Origin: Glaciecola sp964621345
GTDB lineage: Bacteria > Pseudomonadota > Gammaproteobacteria > Enterobacterales > Alteromonadaceae
DNA length: 64,000 nt
Direction: 5' to 3'
Assembly (NCBI GenBank): GCA_964621345.1
Contig: CAZUON010000014.1
Span: 3,901-67,900 of the forward strand
Numbering within the stretch: the stretch's first letter is position 1; each line of letters opens with the position of its first letter. The notes under the pieces were generated by a model. The model saw only the letters and a list, made by a program, of their open reading frames with translations. It did no database searches and was not told the origin of the DNA. The position numbers were made by a program, and so were the translations under genes. Of this stretch, positions 51,641-62,332 are shown piece by piece.

Positions 51641-54600
51641 TTACTTATTTGTGATTTGTTGTAGGAGCTCTTTTGCTTCACTTACTTGCTCTGGCGACCC
51701 TTGACTAACAATTTCATCGAGTACTTCGGTAGCAGCTTCAACGTCATCCATATCAATATAAACTTGCGCTAAATCGAGGTTACTCGCTTGATTCGCAAAG
51801 GCATCGTCTTCTGTAGATGACTCACTATCGGATTCGTTTAGGCTCTGTGCTGGTCTCTCTTTTTGCATGCGCTCCAATGACTTATCCAGATCTAAAGTAA
51901 CGTCTTCATCTTCTAGCGGAGTGAGACTCTCGCTTTGCGCCAATAAATCATCTACATTAACGAAATCGTCTACATCGCTTTCTTCTTGCATTAATGTGTC
52001 AATATCAAGACCAGCGTCGCTTAGTTCAGTTTTTGCCGCATCGCTAATATCAGATGTTTCGTTTTCAGTATCACCTGCCAATTCTTGCTCAAGTTGTTCG
52101 TCGCTATCTTTGTTCTCGGCATCTATTTCGGATAAAAGGTCTTCAAAATCTGCTCCTTCAATATCTGCCAAAACATTAAGTTCGCTGTCGATATCATCGT
52201 CTTGCGTAATATCTTCTAACTCGCCTGCTAAATCATCATCGCCTAACCAGTCATCTAAACCTGGCAAGTCTGCAAGTACATCATCTTCGTCATCTAAGAT
52301 GTTATCAATATCTTCGCCGGTACCTTGCTCCTCAGCCGAAGACTCAACTGCATCATCTGCTCGTGTTTCTTGCTCAGTGTCATTTTGCTGCGCTGGCGTA
52401 GGCTCATCTATTTCGCCGAGTGATGGAATATCATCCATCAACGATTCAGTATTGTCGAGGGTATTGCTTTGGGCAATAATTCCATCGTCATCTACACTGC
52501 TAGTGTCACTCTCGACTCCCTCAGAAAACTCTTCTAATAAGGCATCTAAGTCATCTTCGCCTTCATCGTCATCGTCAAGCTCAGACAGTAAGGCATCGTT
52601 GAGCTCGCTTTGTGTTTCTTCTGCGGACGCCTGAGTGTCATCAAGGTCTAAATCAATACTGTTCTCTGGGTCGAGCTCTTGTGCGCTCTCTTGAGTATCC
52701 GTGACATCAGCACTAGAAGCCTCAGCTAGCTCGTCCTGAGATACATCGCTTAGGTCGACATCAGCGTTATCATCGTCTTCATTTTCTGCGTCAGAGCTTG
52801 GTATAGGCTCTTTTTCGCCATTTGATTCAGATGCGTCAACTGCCTCCTCGGAGAGCTCCTCAGATATTTCATCTAAGAGGCTATCTAATTCTTCACTTGC
52901 CTGCTCATCTTCTAAATCAGCCAGTATTTCATCTGCTAAATCATCGGCATCCTTCGCAATACTATCGGTGTCTGTAGTGATATCTTCAGAGCTCTCTGAT
53001 ACATCATTAACTTTAGTGTCAGCACCGGTGGCACTATCAGCATTAGTTTCAGTGGCAGTATTTGAGTCAAGTGAGTCTATTGGCGCAGGAGCGTCTGTTT
53101 CTGGTGGAAGTGCTACATCATCTTCTTCTTCGTCGCTTGCATTTTCTAAATCGGTCAGTAACTCTTCTGAAAGCTTTTCAAACTGTTCTGTCGTTTCATT
53201 TATTGTATTTTCAATCTGCTCAATAGCTTCTTCATCGATGTCTGCACTTTCATCGATTAAAACGCCTTCTGGCGGACCATCGCCGACAGGTGTTGCAAGT
53301 TTATTTCCTTGGCTGGTGCTAGTTTCTTCTATTTCTTCTGTTTCTTCTGTTTCTTCAGGTAGATCTGATTCTTGTGCTTCTTCGGGCGAGCTGTCATTTG
53401 TATCTTCTGTTGAATCGGTGGAGTCTATCTGAGTTTCGTTCGGCTGGTCTAGGTCATCTGCGGCTGTCCCAGCTTTTTCTGCCAAGTTAGCAGCAACATC
53501 GGCCTCACTCTCGTTAACATCATCGTCATCTTGTACATCGAAATTATCTAAATCTAAATCACTTGTAAGATCTTCAACAACCTCTGTTTTTGCTTGTGCA
53601 GGCTCTGATGACTGCGCTTCTTCTTTAGGGTTTAGATCTATTTCTTGATTATCAAAATCTTCGTCATCTAAGCTAATAGCATCAGTATCAAAACTTACAT
53701 CTTCTTCGACTGCACCCGACTTTTTCTCGTCTTTTTCGTCGGGCACTAACATGTCATCTGCGTCAGCAAAATCATCACCCACACCAAGCTCATCAAGCCC
53801 ATCTTCAAGATCTGATGATAAAATATCATCACCACCCATGTCTTGATCCAATGCAGCCATTAACGCTTCGGCGTCATCGTCATCCATTTCACCAATGACT
53901 AACTCGTCATCAACGATATCTTCATCTGAATTAACTTTGGCTGTGCTAACCGGGCTTTCAGAGATTTGCTTTGGTTTACGCAACAACCAAAAGCCAATGA
54001 TACTTAATAAGCCAATGGTGAATACCGATGACAAACTAATAGCAACCACCGGGTTAGCTAGGGTATTGAAAAAAGACTCAGATTCGCGCGCGATTTCGCG
54101 CTGTTCGGCTTGTTTTACTAGCTCTATAATTTCTTTTTGCAAGGCAAGTTGCTGATCAATTTGGTCCTGAACTTCACCTTCAACCTTGTCTCGTAAGTCT
54201 GATATATCAGTATTAACTTGGTCGATACGCTCATACAAGCGCCGGTTTTCTTCCAGCAAAGCCTCTACATTGGTAATGGAGTTTACGACCTGCTCTTTAA
54301 CCTCATCGACCTTACTTAACTGTGAACGATTTAAGCTATTAAGTTGTTGCTGTAGCTCCGCTTTTGTTGATGCTAAATCTTCTTGATTAACTAAAGGGAT
54401 CTCCGGCTCGGCATTTTCTGCTGCAACTTGTTGTAGCACTTCTTCAGACTGCACAGAATTGGGTCGTCCAAAGGCTCTATCGTCAGCCTCTGCTTTCATT
54501 CGAGCTCGTTGAACATCCATTCGAGCAATAAACTGATCACTTGGTAGTTGTAAGGTCGCTCCGTTTACCATCGTATTGAAGTTACGATTTTCAAAGGCTT

Positions 54601-54853
54601 GAGGATTTAGTTGATAAATCGCAAGCATAGTTTGATAAACAGAAAATTCAGAGTTTTGTTTGTAACGGGTGGCGATTCGCCATAGTGTATCGTTTTGATC
54701 GATAGGTCCGTAAACCACGCCAGAAAAGGCATCGGCAGAATTTCTAGGGCCTTGCAATTGCACTTGAGCTGATAGCTGAGTCGATAATAGGGCTGGCACA
54801 AGTAATGACAAGGTCACCAATAATGTTAGCCATTTTCTGATGGTCGATTTCAA
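51641..54853 (-). CDS. fimV: FimV/HubP-like polar landmark protein
   Basis: A 1070-residue inner-membrane protein. Order: signal peptide, periplasmic LysM-like domain (about residues 45-110, peptidoglycan binding), coiled coil (160-260), one transmembrane helix (about 265-290, VVAISLSSVFTIGLLSIIGF), then a very long acidic Asp/Glu/Ser-rich cytoplasmic region, and a C-terminal FimV domain with a TPR-like motif (LAQVYIDMDDVEAATEVLDEI). FimV/HubP organises the cell pole (pili, flagellum, chromosome origin). The order pdxB-asd-fimV is conserved in relatives. Its low-complexity acidic repeats produce long serine-rich antisense frames that are not genes. Confidence 0.93.
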   Translation of the reverse strand: MKSTIRKWLTLLVTLSLLVPALLSTQLSAQVQLQGPRNSADAFSGVVYGPIDQNDTLWRIATRYKQNSEFSVYQTMLAIYQLNPQAFENRNFNTMVNGATLQLPSDQFIARMDVQRARMKAEADDRAFGRPNSVQSEEVLQQVAAENAEPEIPLVNQEDLASTKAELQQQLNSLNRSQLSKVDEVKEQVVNSITNVEALLEENRRLYERIDQVNTDISDLRDKVEGEVQDQIDQQLALQKEIIELVKQAEQREIARESESFFNTLANPVVAISLSSVFTIGLLSIIGFWLLRKPKQISESPVSTAKVNSDEDIVDDELVIGEMDDDDAEALMAALDQDMGGDDILSSDLEDGLDELGVGDDFADADDMLVPDEKDEKKSGAVEEDVSFDTDAISLDDEDFDNQEIDLNPKEEAQSSEPAQAKTEVVEDLTSDLDLDNFDVQDDDDVNESEADVAANLAEKAGTAADDLDQPNETQIDSTDSTEDTNDSSPEEAQESDLPEETEETEEIEETSTSQGNKLATPVGDGPPEGVLIDESADIDEEAIEQIENTINETTEQFEKLSEELLTDLENASDEEEDDVALPPETDAPAPIDSLDSNTATETNADSATGADTKVNDVSESSEDITTDTDSIAKDADDLADEILADLEDEQASEELDSLLDEISEELSEEAVDASESNGEKEPIPSSDAENEDDDNADVDLSDVSQDELAEASSADVTDTQESAQELDPENSIDLDLDDTQASAEETQSELNDALLSELDDDDEGEDDLDALLEEFSEGVESDTSSVDDDGIIAQSNTLDNTESLMDDIPSLGEIDEPTPAQQNDTEQETRADDAVESSAEEQGTGEDIDNILDDEDDVLADLPGLDDWLGDDDLAGELEDITQDDDIDSELNVLADIEGADFEDLLSEIDAENKDSDEQLEQELAGDTENETSDISDAAKTELSDAGLDIDTLMQEESDVDDFVNVDDLLAQSESLTPLEDEDVTLDLDKSLERMQKERPAQSLNESDSESSTEDDAFANQASNLDLAQVYIDMDDVEAATEVLDEIVSQGSPEQVSEAKELLQQITNK

Positions 54854-54962
54854 ACTTCGTCTCGCTCCCGCTATCTTATCTTTAATTGTATCGCTTACTA
54901 CCTATTTAACAAAAATAAGCCGATAAGCCCTAATGGCAGTATCGGCACATCCTAAAGATTGT

Positions 54963-55979
54963 TTACATATATTCGTTAATTAGCACTTCTGCAATTTGCA
55001 CACTGTTGCTCGCTGCGCCTTTGCGAATATTGTCTGATACCACCCACATGTTAATGCCATGCGGATGAGATATGTCATCGCGCACTCTTCCTACATGTAC
55101 TGAATCATTGCCACTGGCACTGCTAACCTGCGTTGGAAACTCATCGCGTTGCTCATACAAGCTTATGCCGGGAGCGCCAGACAATAGCTGCTTAACGTGC
55201 TCAGCATCAGTTTGTTGAGTGGTCTCAATATGAATGGATTCACCGTGGCCATAAAATACCGGTACTCTCACTGCGGTTGGATTAACTAAAATCGACTCGT
55301 CACCCAAAATTTTGCGAGTCTCCCACACCATCTTCATTTCTTCTTTTGTGTAGTCGTTGTCCATGAATACATCGATTTGCGGAATGGCATTAAACGCTAT
55401 CTGACGACTGAACTCATCGCCCGTCACTTCTTTTGCATTAAGTAATTCAGCTGTTTGGCGAGCGAGTGCCTCCATCGCTGATTTCCCAGCACCGGATACC
55501 GACTGATAAGTCGCAACGTTAATTCTATCGATTCCCACTGCATCATAAATAGGCTTGAGGGCAACAACCATTTGAATGGTCGAGCAATTAGGGTTAGCAA
55601 TGATATTACGATTACGATAATCCGCTAACGCATGGCTATTCACCTCAGGAACAACTAGTGGGATATCTGGTTCATAACGGTAATGTGAGGTGTTATCTAT
55701 CACAACACAACCGGCATCGGCAGCTATAGGCGCGAACTTTTCAGACACACTGCCGCCAGCAGAGAAAAAGCCCAACTGTACTTTTGTCCAGTCGAAAGTA
55801 TCTGCATTTAATACTTTAATCTTCTTACCAGCGAATTCAATTTCACCGCCAGCAGAACGCTCGCTTGCTAATGGATACAGCTTACCCACCGGAAATTTGC
55901 GCTCAGCAAGCACATCCATAATCGTTTGACCAACTAAACCAGTCGCTCCTAATATCGCGACGTCGTAAACATTTGACAT
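54963..55979 (-). CDS. asd: Aspartate-semialdehyde dehydrogenase
   Basis: A 338-residue Asd: NADP-binding GATGLVGQTI at the N-terminus, catalytic C132 in NPNCSTIQM, and SVSGAGKSAME. It makes aspartate semialdehyde for lysine, threonine and methionine. The sequence is the Asd2/Usg-1-type common in Shewanella and Alteromonas. Precedes fimV on the same strand. Confidence 0.95.
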   Translation of the reverse strand: MSNVYDVAILGATGLVGQTIMDVLAERKFPVGKLYPLASERSAGGEIEFAGKKIKVLNADTFDWTKVQLGFFSAGGSVSEKFAPIAADAGCVVIDNTSHYRYEPDIPLVVPEVNSHALADYRNRNIIANPNCSTIQMVVALKPIYDAVGIDRINVATYQSVSGAGKSAMEALARQTAELLNAKEVTGDEFSRQIAFNAIPQIDVFMDNDYTKEEMKMVWETRKILGDESILVNPTAVRVPVFYGHGESIHIETTQQTDAEHVKQLLSGAPGISLYEQRDEFPTQVSSASGNDSVHVGRVRDDISHPHGINMWVVSDNIRKGAASNSVQIAEVLINEYM

Positions 55980-56015
55980 ATTCTCATTGTCCCTTATTGC
56001 ATTTTTAGTGAATGA

Positions 56016-57188
56016 TTACTTGCTGTCGTTAGCTAATCTAAACCCTAATTTCTTCAAAGTACTGGCAGCTGATTTATGTTTTATTGCTATTGTAGCGGCT
56101 GGCCATTCTCGACGCACAGGGTAGTCACGTCGAATCTTTGAAAAAGAAGGTGATTTTGCCATGTAGAGACGAAAATAACTATCATCATTTGCAATATCAT
56201 ACATCGATTTGATAGCCGCAGTGATTATCGCTTGTGCCGACAAATCATCATGCCCTAAATCATGTTCTGTTTTTGACTGTTTTGCTAACTCAGAAGGCCA
56301 ATCAAACGAAGGTAAAAAATCGTCTAACACATGGTTAGGCGCTAACGCTAAAAAACGACACAAATCCTGATATACCATATCCGTGCCTTTTGCTTTTCCC
56401 TCGAGAGAATGGCCCGCGATATGAGCCGTAGCAAAGGCTAAATAAGGCAGTAATTCAGTATCGACTGTTGGCTCATTTTCCCAGCAATCAAGCACCACCG
56501 TAGGCATGCCCTCTTTGTCTTTGCGCATCGCCGACAACAAGGCTTTATTGTCCAATACCTCCCCCCGACATGCATTAATGAGAATTTGCTCTGAGCTTAA
56601 GGCTGCCAACACGTCAGCATTGAACATGTGTTCGGTCGGGTACGGGCCGGCTTTTACTAGCGGCACGTGCAGACTGATAATGTCTGCTTTTAGCACCTCA
56701 TCAAAGCTTGCAGAATGAAACGAAGGGTCAATTTGTGCACGTGGAGGGTCGTAGACAATTAATGACATATCTAGTGCTTCGGCGAATGCGATTAAGGCTT
56801 TACCGACATTACCCGCACCCACAATGGCAAGGCGTTTGTTTTCTAGCACAAAGTGTTGCTGCTCAGCTAATACAAACAGCGCGGCAAAAATATACTCGGC
56901 TACCGCCCTAGCATTGCATCCGCCAGCGGCATACCAATGAATGTTTGCGGCCTCTAAGGCATCTAGGGATAGGTGATTAAAGCCAGCAGTTGCTGTTGCT
57001 ACGTATCGTAGCTTAGGGGCTTTTTGCAGTAACTTTCCATCAACCTTAGTGGTTGAACGCACCAAAAGCGCCTCACAATTAGCGAGAGCGATATCGCTAA
57101 TATGACCTGCACTAAAACTTTGCGCCTCGCCAAGGTGCGAAAAATACTCGGGCGCATAAGGCATATTATCATCGTATAAAATATTCAC
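56016..57188 (-). CDS. pdxB: Erythronate-4-phosphate dehydrogenase
   Basis: A 390-residue D-2-hydroxyacid dehydrogenase in the DXP-dependent pyridoxal phosphate pathway. It begins MNILYDDNMPYAPEYFS. NAD motif VGAGNVGKALI; the catalytic Arg is in ACRGEVLD, the Glu in CWENEP, the His in TAHIAGHSLEGK. A C-terminal DUF3410 dimerisation domain covers about the last 80 residues. 36 bases upstream of asd. Confidence 0.95.
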   Translation of the reverse strand: MNILYDDNMPYAPEYFSHLGEAQSFSAGHISDIALANCEALLVRSTTKVDGKLLQKAPKLRYVATATAGFNHLSLDALEAANIHWYAAGGCNARAVAEYIFAALFVLAEQQHFVLENKRLAIVGAGNVGKALIAFAEALDMSLIVYDPPRAQIDPSFHSASFDEVLKADIISLHVPLVKAGPYPTEHMFNADVLAALSSEQILINACRGEVLDNKALLSAMRKDKEGMPTVVLDCWENEPTVDTELLPYLAFATAHIAGHSLEGKAKGTDMVYQDLCRFLALAPNHVLDDFLPSFDWPSELAKQSKTEHDLGHDDLSAQAIITAAIKSMYDIANDDSYFRLYMAKSPSFSKIRRDYPVRREWPAATIAIKHKSAASTLKKLGFRLANDSK

Positions 57189-57232
57189 GCTAAACTCACT
57201 ATGGTCCTTAGGATGCGCCCCAACAATCGTGT

Positions 57233-57982
57233 TTAACTACGAAAGTCTGGGCACATGCGCTCTAGTTTGCGCAAAATGGCTGGCCAGGCTAGTGCTCCAC
57301 CTGTGTTTTTTGTGACTTCACTGGCCTGGGCCTTGATACCTGCTAAAATTCTGTCATCAATTTGGATTAACTCTTGCTTAGTCGCTTGCGCTTGCAGTTG
57401 AATTTCGCAGGCTCTTTGCAATATAAACATCAACAAAAAGGTATCGGGAATGCTATCGGCACAGGTAAGTAAGCCATGGTTGCGCAGTATCATAAAGTTG
57501 GTGTCGCCTAGGTCTGCGACTAAACGTTTTTTCTCATCAGGGTTAAGTGCAACACCTTCGTAATCATGATAAGAAAGCGACGCGAGGGCAAACAAAGACT
57601 GCTGAGAATAAGCCTGCAAGCCTTCTTTTAAGGTCGATATTGCAACACCTGCGGTAGTATGAAGATGCATTACACACTTTGCGTTATCGCGTGCTTCATG
57701 CACGGCGCTGTGGATCACAAAGCCGGCAGGATTAATGTCAAAATCAGATTCCATGACCTTGTTACCCGCTAAATCTACCTTGACTAAACTCGATGCGGTA
57801 ACTTCCTCGAATAACATGCCATATGGGTTAATTAAGAAGTGGTGTTCGCCTCCAGGCACCCGAGCAGAGATGTGCGTGAACACCAAATCATCCCATCCAT
57901 AGTGTGCAATCATGCGATAACATGCAGCAAGGTCAACCCGCGTTTGCCATTCCTCTTTTGACACCTGACTTTGTAAACTCAT
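57233..57982 (-). CDS. Class II aldolase/adducin family protein
   Basis: A 249-residue zinc-aldolase-type protein. The metal histidines are in CVMHLHTTAG, with a third in RNHGLL; HISARVPGGEHHFLINP is the typical substrate loop. Family members are fuculose- or ribulose-phosphate aldolases and related decarboxylases; the actual substrate is unknown. ATG 57982 has AGGGG five bases before it; an earlier in-frame start at 58000 is less suited. Confidence 0.88.
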   Translation of the reverse strand: MSLQSQVSKEEWQTRVDLAACYRMIAHYGWDDLVFTHISARVPGGEHHFLINPYGMLFEEVTASSLVKVDLAGNKVMESDFDINPAGFVIHSAVHEARDNAKCVMHLHTTAGVAISTLKEGLQAYSQQSLFALASLSYHDYEGVALNPDEKKRLVADLGDTNFMILRNHGLLTCADSIPDTFLLMFILQRACEIQLQAQATKQELIQIDDRILAGIKAQASEVTKNTGGALAWPAILRKLERMCPDFRS

Positions 57983-58052
57983 CACCACCCCTTTTATCAA
58001 TTTTATAAAAAACTATGGCCCAAAAGGGGCCAAAAATTAGATTCGAAAACGT

Positions 58053-59267
58053 TTAGGCTTTGTATTTTTGGAATACTAAGCAGGCGTTGGTGCCACCAAA
58101 GCCAAAACTATTCGACATCACTAAATTAAGCGCTTGTTCTCTGGCGGTAGTAACAATATCTAGGCCTTTTGCAGCCTCGTCTAATTCGTCGATATTGATA
58201 GAAGGTGCAATAAAGCCATGCTCCATCATTAGCAGACTGTATATCGCTTCGTGCACACCCGCTGCGCCCAGCGCGTGACCAGTCATGGACTTGCTTGCAC
58301 TGATTGCAGGGCTGTTATCGCCAAATAGGCTTTGAATCGCTTCAAGTTCTTTTACATCACCTACAGGGGTAGAGGTGCCGTGGGTGTTTAAGTAATCTAG
58401 CGGTGCTTCTATGCCATGTAGAGCTTGTTTCATGCAACGAATTGCCCCTTCACCAGAAGGCGCTACCATGTCGTAACCGTCTGACGTTGCGCCATAGCCA
58501 ACAAGCTCACCATATATTTTAGCGCCGCGTTTAAGGGCATGTTCGAGTTCTTCAACCACAACCATACCGCCGCCGCCAGCACTTACAAAACCGTCTCGGT
58601 TGGCATCATACGTACGAGAAGCGACTGCTGGGTTATCATTATATTTGGTCGACAACGCGCCCATGGCATCAAACTGACTCGACAATGCCCAATGTAGCTC
58701 CTCGCCACCTCCAGCAAAGATCATGTCTTGTTTGCCTAACTGAATCATTTCCCAGGCGTTGCCAATACAGTGTGCACTGGTGGCACACGCGGAAGATATC
58801 GAATAGTTAACACCCTTAATTTTAAATGGGGTGGCTAAACACGCCGATACGGTGCTACCCATGCAGCGAGTTACCATGTAAGGTCCTACTCGGCGCACAC
58901 CTTTTTCACGAAGCGTATCAGCAGATACCACTTGATTGTCAGATGATGCGCCACCCGAGCCGGCAATAATACCCACGCGTTCGTTTGAATATTGCGCTTC
59001 TTCTAAACCTGCATCTTCAATGGCTTGTTGCATCGATAAATAGGCATAACTGGCGGCATCGCCCATAAAACGAAGGGCTTTACGGTCGATGTGTTCTTTT
59101 AAATCAATTTGCGGATTGCCCCATACGTGACTACGCATGCCCATTTCGGCAAATTGCTCTGAAAAGCGGATGCCTGATTTGCCCTGACGAAGAGATTCGG
59201 TAACCTCTTGTGCGTTATTTCCGATACTCGATACGATCCCAAGACCCGTGATCACTGCGCGTTTCAT
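58053..59267 (-). CDS. fabB: 3-oxoacyl-ACP synthase I (KAS I)
   Basis: A 404-residue condensing enzyme of fatty acid synthesis, needed for unsaturated chains. Catalytic C161 in SSACATSAHC; histidines in NTHGTSTPVGD and MTGHALGAAG; glycine-rich end SFGFGGTNACLVF. AAGGTG precedes the ATG. Divergent from mnmC, as in E. coli. Confidence 0.97.
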   Translation of the reverse strand: MKRAVITGLGIVSSIGNNAQEVTESLRQGKSGIRFSEQFAEMGMRSHVWGNPQIDLKEHIDRKALRFMGDAASYAYLSMQQAIEDAGLEEAQYSNERVGIIAGSGGASSDNQVVSADTLREKGVRRVGPYMVTRCMGSTVSACLATPFKIKGVNYSISSACATSAHCIGNAWEMIQLGKQDMIFAGGGEELHWALSSQFDAMGALSTKYNDNPAVASRTYDANRDGFVSAGGGGMVVVEELEHALKRGAKIYGELVGYGATSDGYDMVAPSGEGAIRCMKQALHGIEAPLDYLNTHGTSTPVGDVKELEAIQSLFGDNSPAISASKSMTGHALGAAGVHEAIYSLLMMEHGFIAPSINIDELDEAAKGLDIVTTAREQALNLVMSNSFGFGGTNACLVFQKYKA

Positions 59268-59453
59268 AGTTCACCTTCAAACATAGTTGACCTTTAAATT
59301 AATGCTGTTGCAAGAGCAAATGAAGCCTTATACTCAGCGCTCTTAAAAACGCGCTGTATGTTAAAGCCGTTATACTGGCATACATCTAAAAACATATTAA
59401 GCGTTGATTGTTAATCATTCATGAATTGTTTACAAATAAACTGTTGATCTCGT

Positions 59454-61511
59454 ATGAAAATGCAACAAGCGAAACTCAGCTTTTCAGAAGCTGGTACACC
59501 ACAATCTGATGCCTTTGGTGACGTATATTTTTCTAAAGACGATGGCATTGCTGAGAGTGAATATGTATTTTTGCAAGGTAATCGATTATTAGAACAGTGG
59601 CAACAGTGTGAATCGTCACACTTTTGTATCGCCGAAACGGGTTTTGGCACCGGACTTAATTTTTTGCTGACTTGCCGCTTATTCGAAGCCTTTTTGAGTA
59701 AATATCCTGAAGCGAGGCTGAAACATTTACACTACATCAGTTTTGAAAAGTTCCCCATTCCCGTCTTGCAACTGACTGAAATTCATCAAGCATGGCAGAG
59801 CCTCGAAGTATACAGCGACGCGCTTTTGCAACAATACCCTCTTGCACTTGAAGGGATGCATCGCAGTTATTATCAACTTGCGACACAAAAACACGCAGTG
59901 AGCTTAGATTTAGTATTTGCTGATGCACAAAATGGTATGACGCAAGTACATAATATAAATAACGGCCTTGTAAATGCGTGGTATCTCGACGGTTTTGCTC
60001 CCAGTAAAAACGAGAGCATGTGGGATGATGCGGTATATCAGCAAATGGCTCGATTAAGCGCCCAAAACGCTAGCTTAGCAACTTTCACTGCAGCCGGAGC
60101 AGTCAAACGCGGCTTGCAAACGGTGGGGTTTGAAATTAAAAAAATCAAAGGTTATGGTCGCAAGCGTGAAATGATTACCGCGCAATTTATAAAACATGCC
60201 AAAACAGCACATAACCCGTCAGTCAACACACAAGCCCCCTACTTCCGGCGCGATACACTGAAAAAAGCACCCAAGCATGTTGCTATTGTAGGAGCAGGAA
60301 TTGCCGGTGCCTTGCTTGCCATGCGCTTAGTCGAACACGGTATAAAGGTCAGCTTAATATGCCAAGATCCGGGCCCTGCGGGAGCCGCTTCGGGTAATCC
60401 GGTAGGCGGATTTTACCCGCAGTTAAATGCAGAAGCCTCGGTAAACAGTCAGTTTTTTGTGCATGCATTTTTATATGCGCGACGTTTTTACGATGAGCTA
60501 TTAGCTAACAATGTCGACTTTGCGCATGCTTGGTGTGGTGTGTTGCAATTAGGCTTTAATCCGAATACGCAGTCGCGCTTGAATAAAATAGCTCAGCGCG
60601 AACTTTGGCCCGACGAACTCGCCGAAGTCATTGATGCCAAAACCGCTAGTCAAAAGGCAGGTATCGACATCCCCCATCCAGCACTATGGTTGCCACAAGC
60701 GGGCTGGATTGCGCCAATAAGCTTAGTTGAAGCCTGTTTGGAACATGCTCAGCAATCTGAATTATTTAGCAGCTACTACGACCATCAACTACTTAGCTAT
60801 GAGAAAAACGAAGACGGGCTAAACTTAGTTTTGCAGGGCAGTCACACTCATCTTAACGCTGACGTTATGATATTAGCAACTGGTGCAAGTACACCACAGA
60901 TTATAAAGCAAAACGTACCGATGCGCTTAACTCGAGGTCAAGTAGAGGCCGTGCCTGCGCAACTTGCCAGCCAAGACCTGCGCACAGTAATTTGCCATAA
61001 GGGCTATTTTACGCCTGCGGTTAATGGGCACCATGCTTTAGGCTCCACCTATGTTAAGAACGATCTTGATACCAAACATAGGACAATCGAGCTTAGCCAA
61101 AACTTAGATATGCATAATATGGCGGTAGGACAAACAACGTGGATGCAAGCCTTAAATGAGTTGAATGCTGAGAATATAAAAGGCAGAGCGTCTATTCGCT
61201 GCTCTACTCCTGACCACCTTCCCTTGATGGGAGAGATGCCTAATATTGCCGCGCAAAGCTGCGAACTGAATGACCTATACAAAGCGCTACCACTGAGTCG
61301 TTATGCGCAAGGAAGCAAAGAAGACGGCGTATATTTGTTAAGCGGTTTGGGCTCCAGAGGCATTACCAGCGCCCCACTGTTGGTAGACACCCTCGTTGCA
61401 CAACTCATTGGTAAACCCTTACCCATGGGAAATAAGTTGCTTGATGCGCTCAGTCCAAACCGGTTTTTAGTTCGCGCTTTAATTCGCCAACAACCCTATT
61501 TAGCTGACTAA
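59454..61511 (+). CDS. mnmC: Bifunctional tRNA mnm5s2U biosynthesis protein MnmC
   Basis: A 685-residue fusion. The N-terminal half (about 1-250) is the SAM-dependent methyltransferase MnmC2 (AETGFGTGLNFLLT, WYLDGFAPSKNESMW). The C-terminal half is the FAD oxidase MnmC1, with dinucleotide motif IVGAGIAGALLAMRL starting near 276. Together they finish the modification of U34 in glutamine, glutamate and lysine tRNAs. Length fits E. coli MnmC (668). Divergent from fabB with a 186-base promoter gap. Confidence 0.96.
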   Translation: MKMQQAKLSFSEAGTPQSDAFGDVYFSKDDGIAESEYVFLQGNRLLEQWQQCESSHFCIAETGFGTGLNFLLTCRLFEAFLSKYPEARLKHLHYISFEKFPIPVLQLTEIHQAWQSLEVYSDALLQQYPLALEGMHRSYYQLATQKHAVSLDLVFADAQNGMTQVHNINNGLVNAWYLDGFAPSKNESMWDDAVYQQMARLSAQNASLATFTAAGAVKRGLQTVGFEIKKIKGYGRKREMITAQFIKHAKTAHNPSVNTQAPYFRRDTLKKAPKHVAIVGAGIAGALLAMRLVEHGIKVSLICQDPGPAGAASGNPVGGFYPQLNAEASVNSQFFVHAFLYARRFYDELLANNVDFAHAWCGVLQLGFNPNTQSRLNKIAQRELWPDELAEVIDAKTASQKAGIDIPHPALWLPQAGWIAPISLVEACLEHAQQSELFSSYYDHQLLSYEKNEDGLNLVLQGSHTHLNADVMILATGASTPQIIKQNVPMRLTRGQVEAVPAQLASQDLRTVICHKGYFTPAVNGHHALGSTYVKNDLDTKHRTIELSQNLDMHNMAVGQTTWMQALNELNAENIKGRASIRCSTPDHLPLMGEMPNIAAQSCELNDLYKALPLSRYAQGSKEDGVYLLSGLGSRGITSAPLLVDTLVAQLIGKPLPMGNKLLDALSPNRFLVRALIRQQPYLAD

Positions 61512-61540
61512 AAAGCCTTCGCCGCTAGGTATTTTATCGT

Positions 61541-62305
61541 TTAGCGAAGCACATACCCAGTAGTGGCAGATTGCACTACAAAACTGGGAATTAATACCGT
61601 GGCAGTAGCGACGACCTGTTTAGTTGTGACCGACATAATACGCGCATTTACAAATACACCGTTGGCTTTTTCAATCAGGGTACCTGATAAAACATGGTCC
61701 ATAACCTTGCTTTTAGACAGTTGTTGAATATCGCGCGAAAAGGTTACATCGCCACGAGAGGTCACTTGCAAAGCGGGCATGAGTCGATGGTCCACAACAG
61801 GCAACCCCTGTTGCTGCATTTCAAAAATCAAATATTCGGCGAGTTGATTGCCTAAAATAGTTTGGTTTTGTAAGGTAGCGTCTAGCTTTACAAAAGAGCT
61901 TATTCCCACTCGCGCATTGCTGCTAAGGCCATAACGGCTTTTCATCAAGTCCATTGAAAGCTGTGCAGCATAATCTTGTACCGATTTATAACTAAAGCGC
62001 GGTCGAAAGGAGTCAACCTGATGAAAAGCAGACATGGCATGCATATCGGCACTTCCAGTAGTGACATCTAAATGTTCGTCTCGCGTATCGTTGTAGTTTT
62101 CAGTATCAATTTCATTGTACTGTTGACCGTTCATGGCCATTTCGGCAGGTATACCACCGGCAGCCTGTTGTTGCTCAGCAAGCAAATCTGCAATGGTTTG
62201 TGGCGGAGTATATCCAGACATTAACATTGAACCGGCGGCGCATCCTGTCAGACTTATGAGCCCATATGCAATGGCAGCAATTTTATACATTTTCATATTG
62301 TTCAC
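61541..62305 (-). CDS. FlgO-family lipoprotein (third of three tandem paralogues)
   Basis: A 254-residue lipoprotein with lipobox LTGC (C22), a glutamine-rich spacer, then a FlgO domain from about residue 110 (YAAQLSMDLMKS, LGNQLAEYLIFEMQQQGLPVV, VLSGTLIEKANGVFVNARIM). Vibrio FlgO is an outer-membrane protein supporting the flagellar basal body. It is the most downstream of three paralogues on the minus strand. Whether it serves the flagellum is inferred from the family only. Confidence 0.88.
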   Translation of the reverse strand: MNNMKMYKIAAIAYGLISLTGCAAGSMLMSGYTPPQTIADLLAEQQQAAGGIPAEMAMNGQQYNEIDTENYNDTRDEHLDVTTGSADMHAMSAFHQVDSFRPRFSYKSVQDYAAQLSMDLMKSRYGLSSNARVGISSFVKLDATLQNQTILGNQLAEYLIFEMQQQGLPVVDHRLMPALQVTSRGDVTFSRDIQQLSKSKVMDHVLSGTLIEKANGVFVNARIMSVTTKQVVATATVLIPSFVVQSATTGYVLR

Positions 62306-62332
62306 CTCTGAGCTGTTACCTATTGAGCGCTG

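Noticed and set aside
51867..53432. Long serine-rich plus-strand frames within fimV
   Set aside because: They are the complement of the Asp/Glu-rich repeats of FimV (GAT/GAA read as serine codons), not genes.
61512..61540. Possible terminator between mnmC and the FlgO genes
   Set aside because: Only about six base pairs with a long loop and no T-run; too weak to list.
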